From Chara braunii (taxonomy: Eukaryota; Streptophyta; Charophyceae; Charales; Characeae), in contig BFEA01000711.1 of the NCBI GenBank assembly GCA_003427395.1, positions 455,746 through 483,030 on the forward strand: 27,285 nt of DNA, given 5' to 3'. The notes below the pieces were generated by a model that was given only the letters and a program-made list of their open reading frames with translations, was not told the DNA's origin and searched no databases. Both the position numbers and the translations under genes were made by a program. Shown here one piece after another: positions 16,850-26,628 of the stretch (the stretch's first letter is position 1; every line of letters starts with the position of its first letter).

Positions 16850-17262
16850 GGGACAGGGGTATGAGCACCAGAGCCCTGCTCACCCGGGACTATAAGCTCC
16901 TCTTCCACGAATGGACGGTCATCGACGGGGCGGTCCAGTTGCATCCTACGTAGGATTTTAGGTACCCCTTCCCCCAACACCCTGTCTCCCTAGTGGACCT
17001 TGGCTGGTATGGGGAATAAAAGTCCTTGGGCAATATTGGACACCTGTTGGCCCCCATTCAGGGCTGAAGACGCAACCTTTTGTACCCGGTCTGAACTTTC
17101 TGCTGTACTTCTTGCGAGGCTACTAGGTGCTTTCTGAAACTCTGGATCTGTCTAGCCGAAGCCGGGGAATGGCCCCGGTAATACGAGTTGTTCTGATTTT
17201 CATACGGGCCCAGTGCTGGGCCCGGTTCCCAGCATGTGCTGCTCCCCTCTTCTTTTTTTTTT
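16850..17262 (+). mobile_element. LINE 3' fragment, copy C
   Basis: One frame reads DRGMST, then RDYKLLFHEWTVID and a stop (16853-16953), aligning with DRG...DYRLRFKEWT in LINE A. The 3' UTR-like sequence leads to the hairpin GCTGGG/CCCAGC at 17215-17233 and GTGCTGCTCCCC, then breaks off into a T-rich run at 17253-17262. Confidence 0.5.
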
Positions 17263-17287
17263 AAAACACAAACCCGGAGATATCTCG

Positions 17288-17383
17288 ACGTGCTGATAGG
17301 AGCAGGCGCCTCTAGCTATTCTTGGGGAGGCTCTATCTATTAGTGGGGAGCTGCACCTGCTGGGAAACAGGCCCAGCATCCCC
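17288..17383 (-). repeat. LINE-type 3' tail module, minus strand
   Basis: The minus strand reads GGGATGCTGGGCCTG, hairpin arms GCTGGG/CCCAGC, then GCAGCTCCCCACTAATAGA and the distal segment ending near CCTATCAGCACG. No poly(A) is preserved. Confidence 0.75.
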
Positions 17384-17430
17384 TCTTACAAACTGGAGAA
17401 TTAATATGCGGGGTTCAAATGGAGCGTGAT

Positions 17431-17454
17431 GCTCCCCACGAACAGATCGGAGCA
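17431..17454 (+). repeat. Partial LINE-type tail (box only)
   Basis: GCTCCCCACGAACAGATCGG followed by AGC matches the box downstream of the hairpin; the hairpin itself is missing. Confidence 0.5.
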
Positions 17455-17580
17455 AGTTCATCCCGCCCCCTCCACGCCCCGCCCTTGTGCAGGGGCTATA
17501 TATATATATGGTGAACTTCGGTGGAGGATACCACTTGAGGAGGTGGTACGAACGCCCTTCGGAAGCGGCACTCTGTGTGA

Positions 17581-17634
17581 AGGCTCCATCTATTGGCGGG
17601 GGCTGCACCTGCAGGAGATCAGGTCCAGCGTCCC
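17581..17634 (-). repeat. LINE-type 3' tail module, diverged, minus strand
   Basis: The minus strand has GGGACGCTGGACCTG, arms GCTGGA/TCCTGC with one mismatch, and the GCAGC and CCAATAGATGGAGCC boxes. Confidence 0.6.
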
Positions 17635-17639
17635 AGATG

Positions 17640-17654
17640 ATACATATGTTCCAC

Positions 17655-17685
<31 letters not shown>

Positions 17686-17949
17686 ATGGATGTCCCGAAG
17701 CACAAGTTTGTGGAGCTTGTGCTCTGATCAGGGGCGTTCCCCCCCCCTCCCTCCCCCCCCTTTCCTGAAGCACACGATCATCATGGGACAAGGGGCTTTA
17801 GGCATCAAAGCTTGTGGTGCCACATGAGGGTTTCGAATTCCAATCCGTGCTGGAGGTCTGTGCTGCTCTCAGCTCTTGTGTTGCGCCTGTGTATGGATTC
17901 GAGAAGTGTGTGCTGTGTGGTGATGCTTCTGGCAATGCCTGGATGTCCC
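17640..17949. other. No gene recognised
   Basis: C-rich runs near 17740-17760. Nothing else is assignable. Confidence 0.35.
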
Positions 17950-18332
17950 ATGTTTTTGGGGGAGGCAGGCATGCATTTTGTTTGCCTCTTTTATGGTGGT
18001 TGGGGGGATTGAGGGGTATATATATTTGTTTCTTTCATTTGATGGGTTATCAACTTCCGTTAGTTAGAGGCTTGCATGCCATCATTTGCCATCGAACTGC
18101 CCCTCAGAATGTGGAGGTGCGCGCTAATTCGATATTGGCAGTGCAGGTGCACATCATGCAGAGCCATGCAGTCCATGCTTTTGGGGGAGGCAGGCATGCT
18201 TTTTGTTTGCCTCCTTTATGGTGGTTGGGGGGGTGAGGAGTATATACTATATAAATCTGTTTCTTTCATTTGATGGATTATCAACTTCTGTTAGTTAGAC
18301 GCTTGCATGCCATCACTTCCCGACGAGCTGCC

Positions 18333-18366
<34 letters not shown>

Positions 18367-18376
18367 CTTGGTTCTT

Positions 18377-18416
<40 letters not shown>

Positions 18417-18490
18417 TCAAGGTGCTGCACCCTCAATGTGGAGGTGCTCGCTAATCCGTATTGGCACTGCAGGTGCACATCATGCAGAAG
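17950..18490 (+). repeat. Direct repeat, two units of about 220 bp, one with a T-rich insertion
   Basis: Both units (17950-18167, 18173-18490) run CATG-TTTTGGGGGAGGCAGG, GTTTGCCTC-TTTATGGTGG, a TATA-rich run, TTCTTTCATTTGATGG, TTATCAACTTC, GCTTGCATGCCATCA, then AATGTGGAGGTGC and CAGGTGCACATCATGCAGA. Unit 2 carries two T tracts (about 18337-18366 and 18380-18415) inserted after GCCCCTC. Confidence 0.8.
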
Positions 18491-18544
18491 GATGTGTGGC
18501 CAAACTGCGCTCAACCACATAAACGTGCGGTACATTGAACTACC

Positions 18545-18840
18545 GTGGTGTGCTATTTTGTTCACCCTCGCGTGGTTGAGGAAGCTCGTCTAGCTACCTC
18601 CGGGTCTCGGTCTCCTATCTTCGTCACCCTTGGAGATAATAAGACGCAGCGCTTCTTCGGTCAGACGGTCCCCAATCTCCATTTTTCCCTCACTCTCCAG
18701 CCATCGAATAGTACTCATGCGCCTCGGCGTTACCATTCCTCTGCATACTTTGACGTGTTGGAGACTGGACACGACTTTATCATTGACACTCCTGGGTCTC
18801 GCAAGTTCCGTGACAGAGAGACCGAATGGGTGACCGAAAC
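18545..18840 (+). pseudogene. Retroviral-type aspartic protease, C-terminal part
   Basis: The frame reads FVHPRVVEEARL, then PIFVTLGDNKTQRFFGQTVP, then FDVLETGHDFIIDTPGSRKF. The late HDFIIGTPWL-like motif of Ty3/gypsy proteases is present with substitutions. The catalytic D-S/T-G stretch expected just upstream is not readable, because the sequence there has a stop and a frame change. Confidence 0.65.
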
Positions 18841-18860
18841 AGTCGTTCTCAAAACGAAGT

Positions 18861-19379
18861 GTGATCAAACCTATAAAGTCCCCTTCATTGGAACTCCGGG
18901 CGACACCTCTCCCCACCCTACCTCCCCAGGACCCTCGTACTTTCGGGTCCCATCCGAACATTGCCTTCACCTCTCTTCGCCAGTTCGCTCACTTCCTGTA
19001 TCAGGAGGACGTCACCCTCTACTCGGTAAACACCATTGATCTTCTTCAGTACAATCCCCTCTGTACAATCATTGAGCTCATCTCCTTGGAGCCCGATCCC
19101 CCTGACCCGTCTTCCATTTTCACGGCTCTCATCTCTACATCCACTGCTCAGCCTGCGAATACCCCTTCGACATCCCAGGTTCCTCGGTCGTCCACTGACA
19201 AGTCCACATATACCACTCGTGCTGACGCAAACGATGAGGAACTCGCGCGGTTCACAATTGACTTAGAACCTGCCATTTGTGACCTGATTCGAGAGTACCA
19301 CGACATCTTTCCCCTGTATTTCTCATACAACGAGATCCCTCTGATGCGAGGTGTTGAGCATTCTATCCAGCTCGTGTGA
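18861..19379 (+). pseudogene. Protease-RT linker and start of reverse transcriptase
   Basis: A low-complexity Ser/Thr/Pro-rich linker is followed by DLEPAICDLIREYHDIFP and EIPLMRGVEHSIQLV, the segment that opens the RT domain in Ty3/gypsy elements. A TGA follows at 19377. The reading continues in the same frame with YHVHHQAHYRLSIPEATKLK before breaking again. Confidence 0.7.
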
Positions 19380-19429
19380 AATTATCATGTCCACCATCAG
19401 GCACACTACCGACTCTCGATTCCAGAGGC

Positions 19430-19985
19430 AACGAAACTCAAGCGTCACACCCGTCCTCTTTGTTAGCAAAGCGGATGAAACTCTCCACTTCTGCATTAAC
19501 TACTGCTGCCTTAACCGTTACACGGTTAAGAACCGTTACCCCATGCCTCGCACGGACGAGTTTTTTTACCCTCTCCGACAAACAATCATTTCTTCACGAA
19601 TATCGATCTTCGTAGCGGTTACCACCAGATCCGCATTGCCGCAGAGGACCAGCTAAAGACCGCCTTCAGATCACGCTTCGACCACTACGAGTTCACGGTG
19701 ATGCTACTCGACCTCATCCATGCACCCACCACCTTCCAGACGGCGATGAACGATATCTTCATGACATCCTTGAAGAATACGTTATTTTATACCCGGACGA
19801 CATCTTGGTGTATAACCGTACCTTAGAAGATCATCTCAGACACCTCCGCGATGTCCTACAACGCTTATGCAAGCATGATTTCTATGCCAAACTAAGTAAG
19901 TACCGTTTTGCACAGCGTAAAGTAAACTTTCTAGGACACCATGTATCTGACCAGGGTCTCCACATGGACAACGTGAAAATCACTG
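19430..19985 (+). pseudogene. Reverse transcriptase palm, frameshifted
   Basis: Frame 1 reads SSVTPVLFVSKADETLHFCI, then LNRYTVKNRYPMPRTDEFF. Frame 3 gives NIDLRSGYHQIRIAAEDQLK, then FTVMLLDLIHAPTTFQTAMN. Frame 2 gives LYPDDILVYN with the YxDD active site (YPDD at 19790-19801), then KVNFLGHHVSDQGL. All landmark RT motifs are present, but two frame changes and several substitutions (LDLIHAP for the usual FGLTNAP) inactivate it. Confidence 0.8.
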
Positions 19986-20278
19986 CTATCGTGGAGTGGC
20001 CCGTCCTCCGTCAAGCAGCTTCGCAGTTTCCGAAGTCTCACTAGTTACTATAGTAACTTCATCCCGACATATGCTAGGTATTTTTACATCCTTACCTCCA
20101 CCCTCCTCCGAAAGAACCCGACGCGAAGATCACTGTTATCGCGGAGTGCCCCGTCCCCACATCTGTCAAGCAGCTTTGCAGTTTCCTAGGTTCACTAGTT
20201 ACTATAGTAACTTCATCCAGGTATACGCTAGGTATTCCTACGTCCTTACCTCCACCCTCCTCCGGAAGAACCCACCAT
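19979..20278 (+). repeat. 150-bp tandem duplication inside the RT/RNase H junction
   Basis: 19979-20128 and 20129-20278 start ATCACTGCTATCGTGGAGTG and ATCACTGTTATCGCGGAGTG. They share GTCAAGCAGCTT, TCACTAGTTACTATAGTAAC, TTCATCC, GCTAGGTATT and CTTACCTCCACCCTCCTCCG. The encoded segment (W-P, V-QL-SFLG, YYSNFI) is the RT thumb, so it is present twice. Confidence 0.8.
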
Positions 20279-20920
20279 GGTTTTGGACACTCATCGGCGA
20301 GGATGCTTTTCGCGCCCTCAAGAAGGCGGTGACTTGTGCGCCGACTCTTCACCTCCCTGATTTTGATCGTCCCTTCATAGTCAACACCGATGCGTCATAT
20401 TTTGTTGTAGGAGCTGTACTTTTTCAGATGTTTTTCACTCCTCCTGATTCCCCTTATCCCCATGTTCCCTATTCCCCAGCCCCCGCTCTCCTGCTGACAT
20501 TGCTTCCCGACTGACGCCTATCCTTCCACCGCTTCTCCCTACTGACAGTCGTCCCGTCACTTACTCCCCGACCATCGCGGAGAATGAGACTGTCGAGGCT
20601 CTTGCTGGGGATTGTCGATCGCCTTCTACTCCCGTCAGCTACTGCTTGCTGACATAAACTACATTGCCAATGAACGTGAGGTTCTCGCAGTAGTTTATGC
20701 TACAAGACACTGGCGTCATTATCTTCACGGGACGCCCTTCACGGTGCGCATAGGCAAGTTGAACTCCTTTATTTAGGGTTTCCTCACGAAGTCCAAGCTT
20801 TCCGCTCGACAAGCACGCTGGTGCGTGATTTATCCGAGTTCAGTTTCACCACTCATCCCATAAAGGGTGAAACCAACTGTGTCGTTGATGCCTTGTCCCC
20901 CCATCCTGACCACAATTAGG
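20279..20920 (+). pseudogene. RNase H domain remnant
   Basis: FRALKKAVTCAPTLHLPDFD and NTDASYFVVGAVLFQM mark the domain start, with the first Asp at 20389. After a Pro-rich insert and a stop, NEREVLAVVYATRHWRHYL and FTVRIGKLNS follow in another frame. FTTHPIKGETNCVVDALSPH closes the domain near 20920. Three frames are used. Confidence 0.7.
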
Positions 20921-20984
20921 AACCCATCCACCTTGTTGTTATCTCGGTCACCACTGTTGATCACTCAGTGATCAATGCATATCG

Positions 20985-21720
20985 CACTTAGTACCACCAC
21001 TGTCCGGATTATCGCAACATCCACGCGACACTGTGGAGTGGCAAGACCGTTCTTTCATACGCCCTCAGTGAGAGCGGTCCAGTGTACTTGCATGGTAGAT
21101 CTGGTCAGCTCGAACCACGTATATGTGTACCCTCCACTGTACAGCGTCCAGGTCATAGCAGAGTTCCGTGACCAAACAGTTGCTAGTTATATGGGCTTTC
21201 ACATGACGTAGGTCCATGTTTACCGCCTATACGTCTGACCGAAGTCCAAGGACTTCGTCAAAGCCTACGTCCAGGAGTGTCCTACCTGCTTGGAGTGAAC
21301 AGTGTGAACCACTTTCCGTATGGGTTACTTCAACCTCTACCCACGTTTGGTCCCGTGCCGCTATCGCATTAGCGCTCGTGAGATCATCGATATCGTCTTC
21401 GATGGAGTCGTGAGGGATCACGGCTTACCTCAAAGCATCATCTCCGATTATGACCCGCGCTTTACCAGCACATTCTAGTGACACCTACACGAGGTGTACG
21501 GATTCCAGCTCCACTTCTCATAGTCTTACCACCCTCAGACGGATGGTCAGACTAAGGTTACCGATAAAACTCTCGGTAAAATCCTCTGAAAGTTTATTAG
21601 GGATGACCAACAATGAGAATTACACTTAGCCCATGCGGAGATTGCGTACAACCACGCCGTTTCGCTAGCCATGGGGATGTCGCCATTTTATTGCGACCTC
21701 GATTACCACCCTCCCGTACC
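20985..21720 (+). pseudogene. Integrase zinc-binding and catalytic core remnant
   Basis: SGPVYLHGRSGQLEPRICVP is the segment before the zinc-binding domain. FVKAYVQECPTC retains the CxxC half. The core has DHGLPQSIISDYDPRFTSTF with Asp at 21446, and YHPQTDGQTK with Lys at 21554-21556. There are exactly 35 residues between them, the D35E spacing, so the catalytic Glu is replaced by Lys. Several stops break the frame. Confidence 0.75.
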
Positions 21721-21793
21721 CGCGAATTTTCTATGACCGTCGTGATTGCGCCCAGACACTTGTTGTCCTGCGCTTGACGCCTGAATCGCCCAC

Positions 21794-22207
21794 ATGGTGG
21801 TGATTATGAAGCGCGCACATGAGAGTCTTGCCGACTCCCAGACTCGCATGGACGCACGAGCGAATCGATCACGAATGGATCATCCATTCAAAGTCGATGA
21901 CGATGTGCTCGTCGGCGCACGCCACTTGCGGATCGAAGCGGATACGCTTCGCAAGTTCAGGCGTCACTTCTTCAGTCCATGCCGCATCCTTCAAGCCGAT
22001 GATTCTGATAGTACCGCTACTCCGGTCAGCTTCCATGTGAAGCTAACTTATTGCTTTCGACAGGCTCGCGTACACGATGTATACCATATTTCCTTGATGT
22101 GTCCTTATCGCAGACCGTCTGAGCGCTTCGTCGGATGCCCTTATGAGCGCCATCCACCTATCATGGCGGACGGTCATGAGGAGTTCGTCATTTCGGACAT
22201 CGTCTAG
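21794..22207 (+). pseudogene. Integrase C-terminal region
   Basis: An open stretch reads DSQTRMDARANRSRMDHPFK and VDDDVLV, then HLRIEADTLRKFRRHFFSPC, then ARVHDVYHISLMCPYRRP, then HPPIMADGHEEFVISDIV. This is the typical post-core integrase domain with an SH3-like fold and the HDVYHVSLL-like motif. A chromodomain would be expected next in chromoviruses, but the sequence after the TAG at 22205 does not read as one. The DIV end suggests it was cut or mutated there. Confidence 0.75.
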
Positions 22208-22209
22208 CG

Positions 22210-22484
22210 ATGAGGGACTTACAACATCGCACCGAAAGTCCAAGGGGAGAAACCATCCTAGGATCCTTTGATATAGCTCTTATTTTGAGCCTTTGGAATC
22301 GAGCGATTAAACTCAGATCTGTTGTTTTGTTGAAGGGTAGGGAATGGGAAGAATGAGAGACATGGTCACGCTTTTTGGCTATAATTTTGACATGTCTTGG
22401 GCGATTATCATGGGCTAGAAAGTTTGTTCTCATCTGGGACAATCTTTTTCATAATGGATTGTATCTCTTTTCGCCTGTAGGCCC
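22210..22484. other. No feature recognised
   Basis: The stretch right of the integrase end could hold the 3' end of the Ty3 element, but I find no LTR, polypurine tract or gene. Confidence 0.3.
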
Positions 22485-22760
22485 GTGTGTATACCACGTT
22501 TTCTTGTGGTTTATATTGGTTCAACCTCTAGAGGTCTGTTTGTCAAGTGGCACAAACATATCTGTTCTATCCGTTCTATCTCTGAGAAGAACCGTGGAAA
22601 CCATCGGCTTAGGCAATGGCTAGCGAAGAAAGGATGGTATTCTTATGTTGTTGTTCCTATTGCGTTTCCGCCCAGTTGAAGAAATTAGAAATGTCAAGTC
22701 TGCTTTCATTGCGGAATGGTGTCCGACCCGCAATCCGCTTTCCTCTCCTAAGAATCACGG
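22485..22760 (+). pseudogene. GIY-YIG nuclease-like fragment, frameshifted
   Basis: One frame reads VVYIGSTSRGLFVKWHKHIC, then NHRLRQWLAKKGWYSYVVVP, then IAFPP and a TGA. One frame over, from about 22670, it continues VEEIRNVKSAFIAEWCPTRN, then PLSS. The order YIGST, L-W-KH, a basic helix with LAKKGW, a hydrophobic strand, and AFI-W-PT-N is that of a GIY-YIG endonuclease. The residues expected to be the catalytic Arg and Glu may be the Lys in FVKW and the Lys in NVKS. The first GIY element upstream is not clearly readable. It could come from a Penelope-like element or another mobile gene. No RT is seen next to it. Confidence 0.5.
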
Positions 22761-23146
22761 GTGCAGAGGAAAAGGGAGAAGAGAGAGGGTCGCATTTCGA
22801 AGACTCCAGGACACAAGTGTTGCCCACAGTAGCACTGCCGAGGAGATTGAAGCTTTCTCCACCTCATCTGCATCTATCCTCATCCCTGAATCCCCTCCTA
22901 TTTCTTTATCTCTTGTGGCTCAACTTAGCTCTTGTCATAATGGCAATCTGACTTGCGCTACAATTTTGAGTTCGGGTGGGGTGGAACGCCTTTTTGGATG
23001 CATGGAGTCATTTGAATAAGATTTTTGGTCAGAGTACTGTCACATGGGACGGATGTTCTCGACATCCGAGCTTATAAATGTGGGGGGAGGGGGGGGGGTT
23101 ACTTCTCGTGCATACGCATACACTTTAATGCCAGAGAACGACGAAA
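22761..23146 (+). other. Continuation of the nuclease-like frame, no domain
   Basis: The same frame stays open to 23019 with Ser-rich sequence (SSASILIPESPPISLSLVAQ). It may be the C-terminal tail of the nuclease-like protein. The rest holds a G-run at 23080-23098. Confidence 0.25.
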
Positions 23147-23557
23147 ATGTGTACTACTCTCCATGTGGTTAACCAGGGGTGTTATATTCAGCGAATTTTG
23201 CACCGAAACTGTCACATCGCACCGAAATTGCCGACGAAAACGGCGAATATTTGGCCCCCTGTGAACCATCTCTCACTTAGAATGTACTTGTCAAGAGTCG
23301 GGTTTCCCTCGTTCAGATTTTTGGAGGTTCCAGGTCTCCTGGAGGCTCTTTCAAAAGCGAAGAACGTGGTGCCGCCAGCTATGTCTGTAACGATTGGGCA
23401 CATAAGAAAGACAATCATTCTCGGACTTAAAAAAATCTCCGACACATCGGGACGTTCTACCTCTTACAACGGTATGACTAGCTGCCTCTACTCTTCCCCC
23501 AGATGCATGCACTACTTTTCTTTCACAAAGACAACAAAAAACTGTGGACTTCGCTAG
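23147..23557 (+). CDS. Uncharacterised 136-codon open frame
   Basis: The product carries a fairly well-composed stretch, LRMYLSRVGFPSFRFLEVPG then LLEALSKAKNVVPPAMSVTI, and later GHIRKTIILGLKKISDTSGR, which reads more like real protein than the surroundings. I do not recognise a family and see no signal or membrane segment. It may be a remnant of the same element as the nuclease-like fragment. Confidence 0.25.
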   Translation: MCTTLHVVNQGCYIQRILHRNCHIAPKLPTKTANIWPPVNHLSLRMYLSRVGFPSFRFLEVPGLLEALSKAKNVVPPAMSVTIGHIRKTIILGLKKISDTSGRSTSYNGMTSCLYSSPRCMHYFSFTKTTKNCGLR

Positions 23558-24294
23558 AATGGCACTCTCAGGTCATTGAACGATGTATTTTTCTTGAGTG
23601 CCATTTCGTTTCAAGCACATACATCTCTCTATGGCTTTCTGTGTTTACTTCTTCTCCTTTTCACTCTCGATCTCTATCTCCTTCCCTCCAATTTCTCTCT
23701 CACTGCTATGTCCACACCTCTACGTTTGTCTTTTCTGACCCTCACAACCTCGCCGATTGGCATTGCACTTCAATTGCATTCCCTTCATTGACAATCAATC
23801 AATTTGACACACCCCTAATTTGCACCCACCAGACACAAGGACACTCACCACCCTCCATGAAGATGCCTTCACAGACTTGTGCTCCCCGGGGGTGGACACT
23901 GGACCAATCCCTCTGTAACCTTGTGCCTACCCCATCACCTGTACCCAGAGTAGGACATACCCTCTAGGCTGCCTCTGCTCCCCCAGAACATACATCTCCA
24001 TCGATGGTGATGCCTTATAGAGCAGTCCCCTTGACACTACCGTCTCCACAAAGAACTGAGTACGACAACCCCTCCAAATCTACTCCTTCCCTACCAGAAT
24101 ATTTTTCTCAAAGAGCACTGTTCCTTCTCAGACCCTTATCTACTCCAGCCCCCCCAAGGTCAGCTGATTCTCTCCACAGCAGCCCCACCAGGCAGTGCTC
24201 CCCACATCCACCATCTGGTGCACTAGGTTGGGGGGCAAGGACGTGGGGTGTCATGCTGTGACACCAACCAGCAAGCGTAAGAGGCTGGGGCCAG
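23558..24294. other. No gene recognised
   Basis: CT-rich sequence near 23650-23720 and a Pro/Ser-rich frame near 24004-24261 without a domain. Confidence 0.35.
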
Positions 24295-24355
24295 CTGGAA
24301 TTGGACCTGCAACGTATTGATTTGCAACGACACAGACCAACTGAGCTACTGTGTT
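24295..24355 (-). tRNA. tRNA-Cys-like sequence, decayed (pseudogene or SINE head)
   Basis: On the minus strand TAGCTCAGTTGG (24337-24348) is a perfect box A, and GGTCCAATTCC (24297-24307) matches box B with one difference. GCA sits where an anticodon would be. A T-arm GCAGG-TCCAATT-CCAGC nearly pairs. The acceptor ends do not pair and the anticodon stem is poor, so this is unlikely to be a working tRNA. Confidence 0.4.
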
Positions 24356-24699
24356 CAGGCTCATACCATCATTCCACCTACAGTTAGCTCTATCGGACCC
24401 AGGGGTCAGGGGCTCCACTCATTGCCGGAAATTCCTTACCACGTCCCTGCTAATGTGTCTATGTGACTTCTTATCCGTCTTGCTTTTTGTCCATAAGTCC
24501 TACTGCCTGCAGACAAATTTGTGTCCTACCCCTGTACGTACACTGTCGTACAGCTAACAATTGTTTTGTCCCTCCCGAGGCACAGCACCACAACACAACC
24601 ACAAGGTTAGTACATTGACATGTGCAATCACTCAGGGCTTGGCAGAACCATGCACATCAAATGCATACACTTGCAAGCCCAAAACACTAAGAAACAGAA
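24356..24699. other. No gene recognised
   Basis: Nothing coding or repeated is seen. Confidence 0.35.
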
Positions 24700-24742
24700 A
24701 CCGGTTTTCCAGCATGTGATACTCCCCACCAATAGGTTGGAG
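24700..24742 (+). repeat. Partial LINE-type 3' tail
   Basis: CCGGTTTTCCAGCATGTG, then ACTCCCCACCAATAGGTTGG and AGT: the 3' arm of the hairpin and the box, without the 5' arm. Confidence 0.55.
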
Positions 24743-25095
24743 TCACAAGGCATACAGCTAGGGGTGGATACTCTTATCACCAGTCCTAGCTAGTTGCTGG
24801 TGGTGGTGGTAAAAAAAAAAGGGGTGAGAAACCCGAGAAAAGCCAGCCCAATCCAGCTCACTCATCCCTCGAATGCAACACATGCCCACCCGACTCAAAA
24901 ACTGGGTTGTATACATTCACGATTTGACACAACATTTGCAAAATCGTGACTGAAACGCATTTTCAAAGTGAAACCGTGACAGCGCCCTAGTTTTCCCCAA
25001 AACAAAAAACAAAAAACAAAAAAACAGCAAAAACAGATCAAAGGGCAATGACTTCTCAGAAAAAACACACAGTTGTCAGCCTGCGAATTGCCCCA
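24743..25095. other. No gene recognised
   Basis: A GGT/GTG run (24795-24810), an A-run and a CAAAAAA-type run near 25005-25030. Confidence 0.4.
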
Positions 25096-25150
25096 TTTCT
25101 ACTCTATTTTTTTCCGTGACCGATAGCTGGGCCAAGTACTGGTGGTTTAA
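25096..25150. mobile_element. Family A end (A7), inverted relative to A1, one-sided
   Basis: TTCTACTCTATTTTTTTCCG, then GATAGCTGGGCCAAGTACTG and GTGGTTTAA match the reverse complement of the left 55 bp of A1. No partner end is found to the left. LINE copy B begins directly to the right. Confidence 0.6.
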
Positions 25151-26034
25151 GAAAGGGCCAAGTATCCAAGAGGGGGATTGGGTGGGGCTCCATGATAACT
25201 CCCAACAATTAGGTAATGTGGTGATGGTAGGAGAGGAAGGAAAAATTATTCTTTCCTTGCTCAATCTGGGTCACAACAACATTCTTCATTCACCACAACC
25301 TGAAGAGACTAAATGGTCCCAGTCGGATAAGATGTTCAGAATAACGGCAGACGGTCTCCCCCACGTTTCCTCAATTCCTTAATTGTGCAGTTCACATGTC
25401 GGGTGCTTAGACCCTCTCTAAACCTAAGAGATGGAGTGGAATCCCACTGCATGAGACAAGTAAATATTAGCAAGGATTCCCTATGACCTATCAAATGGTT
25501 CAAGTCTTCAAGACGATTAAGTCCTCACTAGAACAGAGGGGCCTAGCCCTGCCGTGGTATAAACTCTGCTCATTGGCATACCCATCACGTCAAATTCCAG
25601 AAACAATAGAACACATCTTTCTACAGTGCCCAGGGGCAGTCTGGTTGTGGAGATGGTGGGACAGGATCTGGAGACAAATGATCCCCGCCAGCCATGGGCA
25701 TGATTGGAAACCCCTCCTATGTGAAATATGGAACCAACCTCAAATGGAGAATTTCACCCTCAACTTTTATAAAGCAGGGAGAAGGCCCATCCTGTGGGCC
25801 CTTTGGTGCCGCTGATGCACATACGAAATGGAGGGAGCTAGGATTGACGGCCTGGAATTCACGGATCCAATAAAGCAACACATTCAAACTGATATCACTT
25901 CTCACTGGAGCATGGTTAAATAAAAGATCAAGCATCTACTAGCCAAGGGGCTCGTTAGACACTCCTCGGGGATGCAAAATCCCCAAGGAATTGTTCGTTC
26001 CACCTATCCTCGGGGATGCAATCGGAAAAAAAAG
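25151..26034 (+). pseudogene. LINE ORF2 C-terminal region, copy B
   Basis: The first part (frame from 25116) reads KGPSIQEGDWVGLHDNSQQL and aligns with the EEGDWV module of copy A. After a stop at 25380 and a frame change, PMTYQMVQVFKTIKSSLEQR aligns with the KATYRMQRVKRILKDV stretch of A. PETIEHIFLQCPGAVWLWRW follows, with the H-x4-C part of the zinc-finger-like region found after LINE RTs. RWWDRIWRQM, AGRRPILWALWCR, a TGA at 25813 and MEGARIDGLEF-DPIKQHIQ complete it. A TAA lies at 25921-25923. The 5' end is truncated at the family A end, and no 3' tail or poly(A) is seen. Confidence 0.7.
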
Positions 26035-26600
26035 TGAAAACACTCGTAAGGAAATTCCTCGGGCAATAGGACTTTCCCCAGCCATTTCTTCCTATTGCCC
26101 AAGGGACCTCGCATTGGGCAATCCGCGTTTCACGGAGAGGAGAGGGCACACGCGTAGAGAGACGTTACAGCCGCAAATCTGGATGGTGGCGGCACCCTAT
26201 TGGCTGAAGGCCTGAAGCACAGCTGTTTTTTTTCTTTTTTTTTTTCTTTTTTCTTTTCTGAATGTCATCGGGCGACGTCCCCGCGGACAGGTGGAACGAC
26301 GGCCCAAATTTCTCTTTGAACCATTAGGAATTTTTCCTATTGCCCAAGGATTTCAAAAGAAGTGTCTAACGACGCCCCAAATTAGAAATCCTTCACACAT
26401 TCAACAATTCAGGGGTGACTGTCTGGGGGGTCCCCAAGGGGGAAATTGGGGGAAGTTAAATGGAGGGGGGCAAGGGAAGAAAATCAGGGAATAGAGCGGG
26501 AAAATTTCGCATGAGACTACCATTTGGTTTTTCATGACTGGATGGAATTGGATCCCTCTGGGGATTCCTAGCAACTCTTCTTAGGTGGCTTCGATGCTGT
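26035..26600. other. No gene recognised; short inverted motifs
   Basis: CCTCGGGGATGCAA occurs at 25964 and 26008. GGGCAATAGGA (26061) faces TCCTATTGCCC (26090), and TCCTATTGCCCAAGGATTTC recurs at 26335. A T/C-rich tract lies at 26226-26256. Confidence 0.4.
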
Positions 26601-26628
26601 TATACTCAGTGACCTGCGGCTGTTCGAT

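Larger units (their letters stand above)
18545..22207 (+). mobile_element. Degenerate Ty3/gypsy LTR retrotransposon, pol region
   Basis: Protease, reverse transcriptase, RNase H and integrase pieces follow in the Ty3/gypsy order, spread over all three frames with many stops. I see no gag, no primer-binding site and no LTR pair, so this is an internal fragment or a copy whose ends are too diverged to recognise. Individual parts are listed separately. Confidence 0.85.

Noticed and set aside
18281-18565. A minus-strand frame with long Lys runs
   Set aside because: It reads through two T tracts that interrupt a direct repeat, so it is an artefact of the tracts.
22205-22300. A chromodomain after the integrase
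   Set aside because: The sequence after DIV does not read as a chromodomain in any frame; aromatic cage and W-E-P motifs are not seen.
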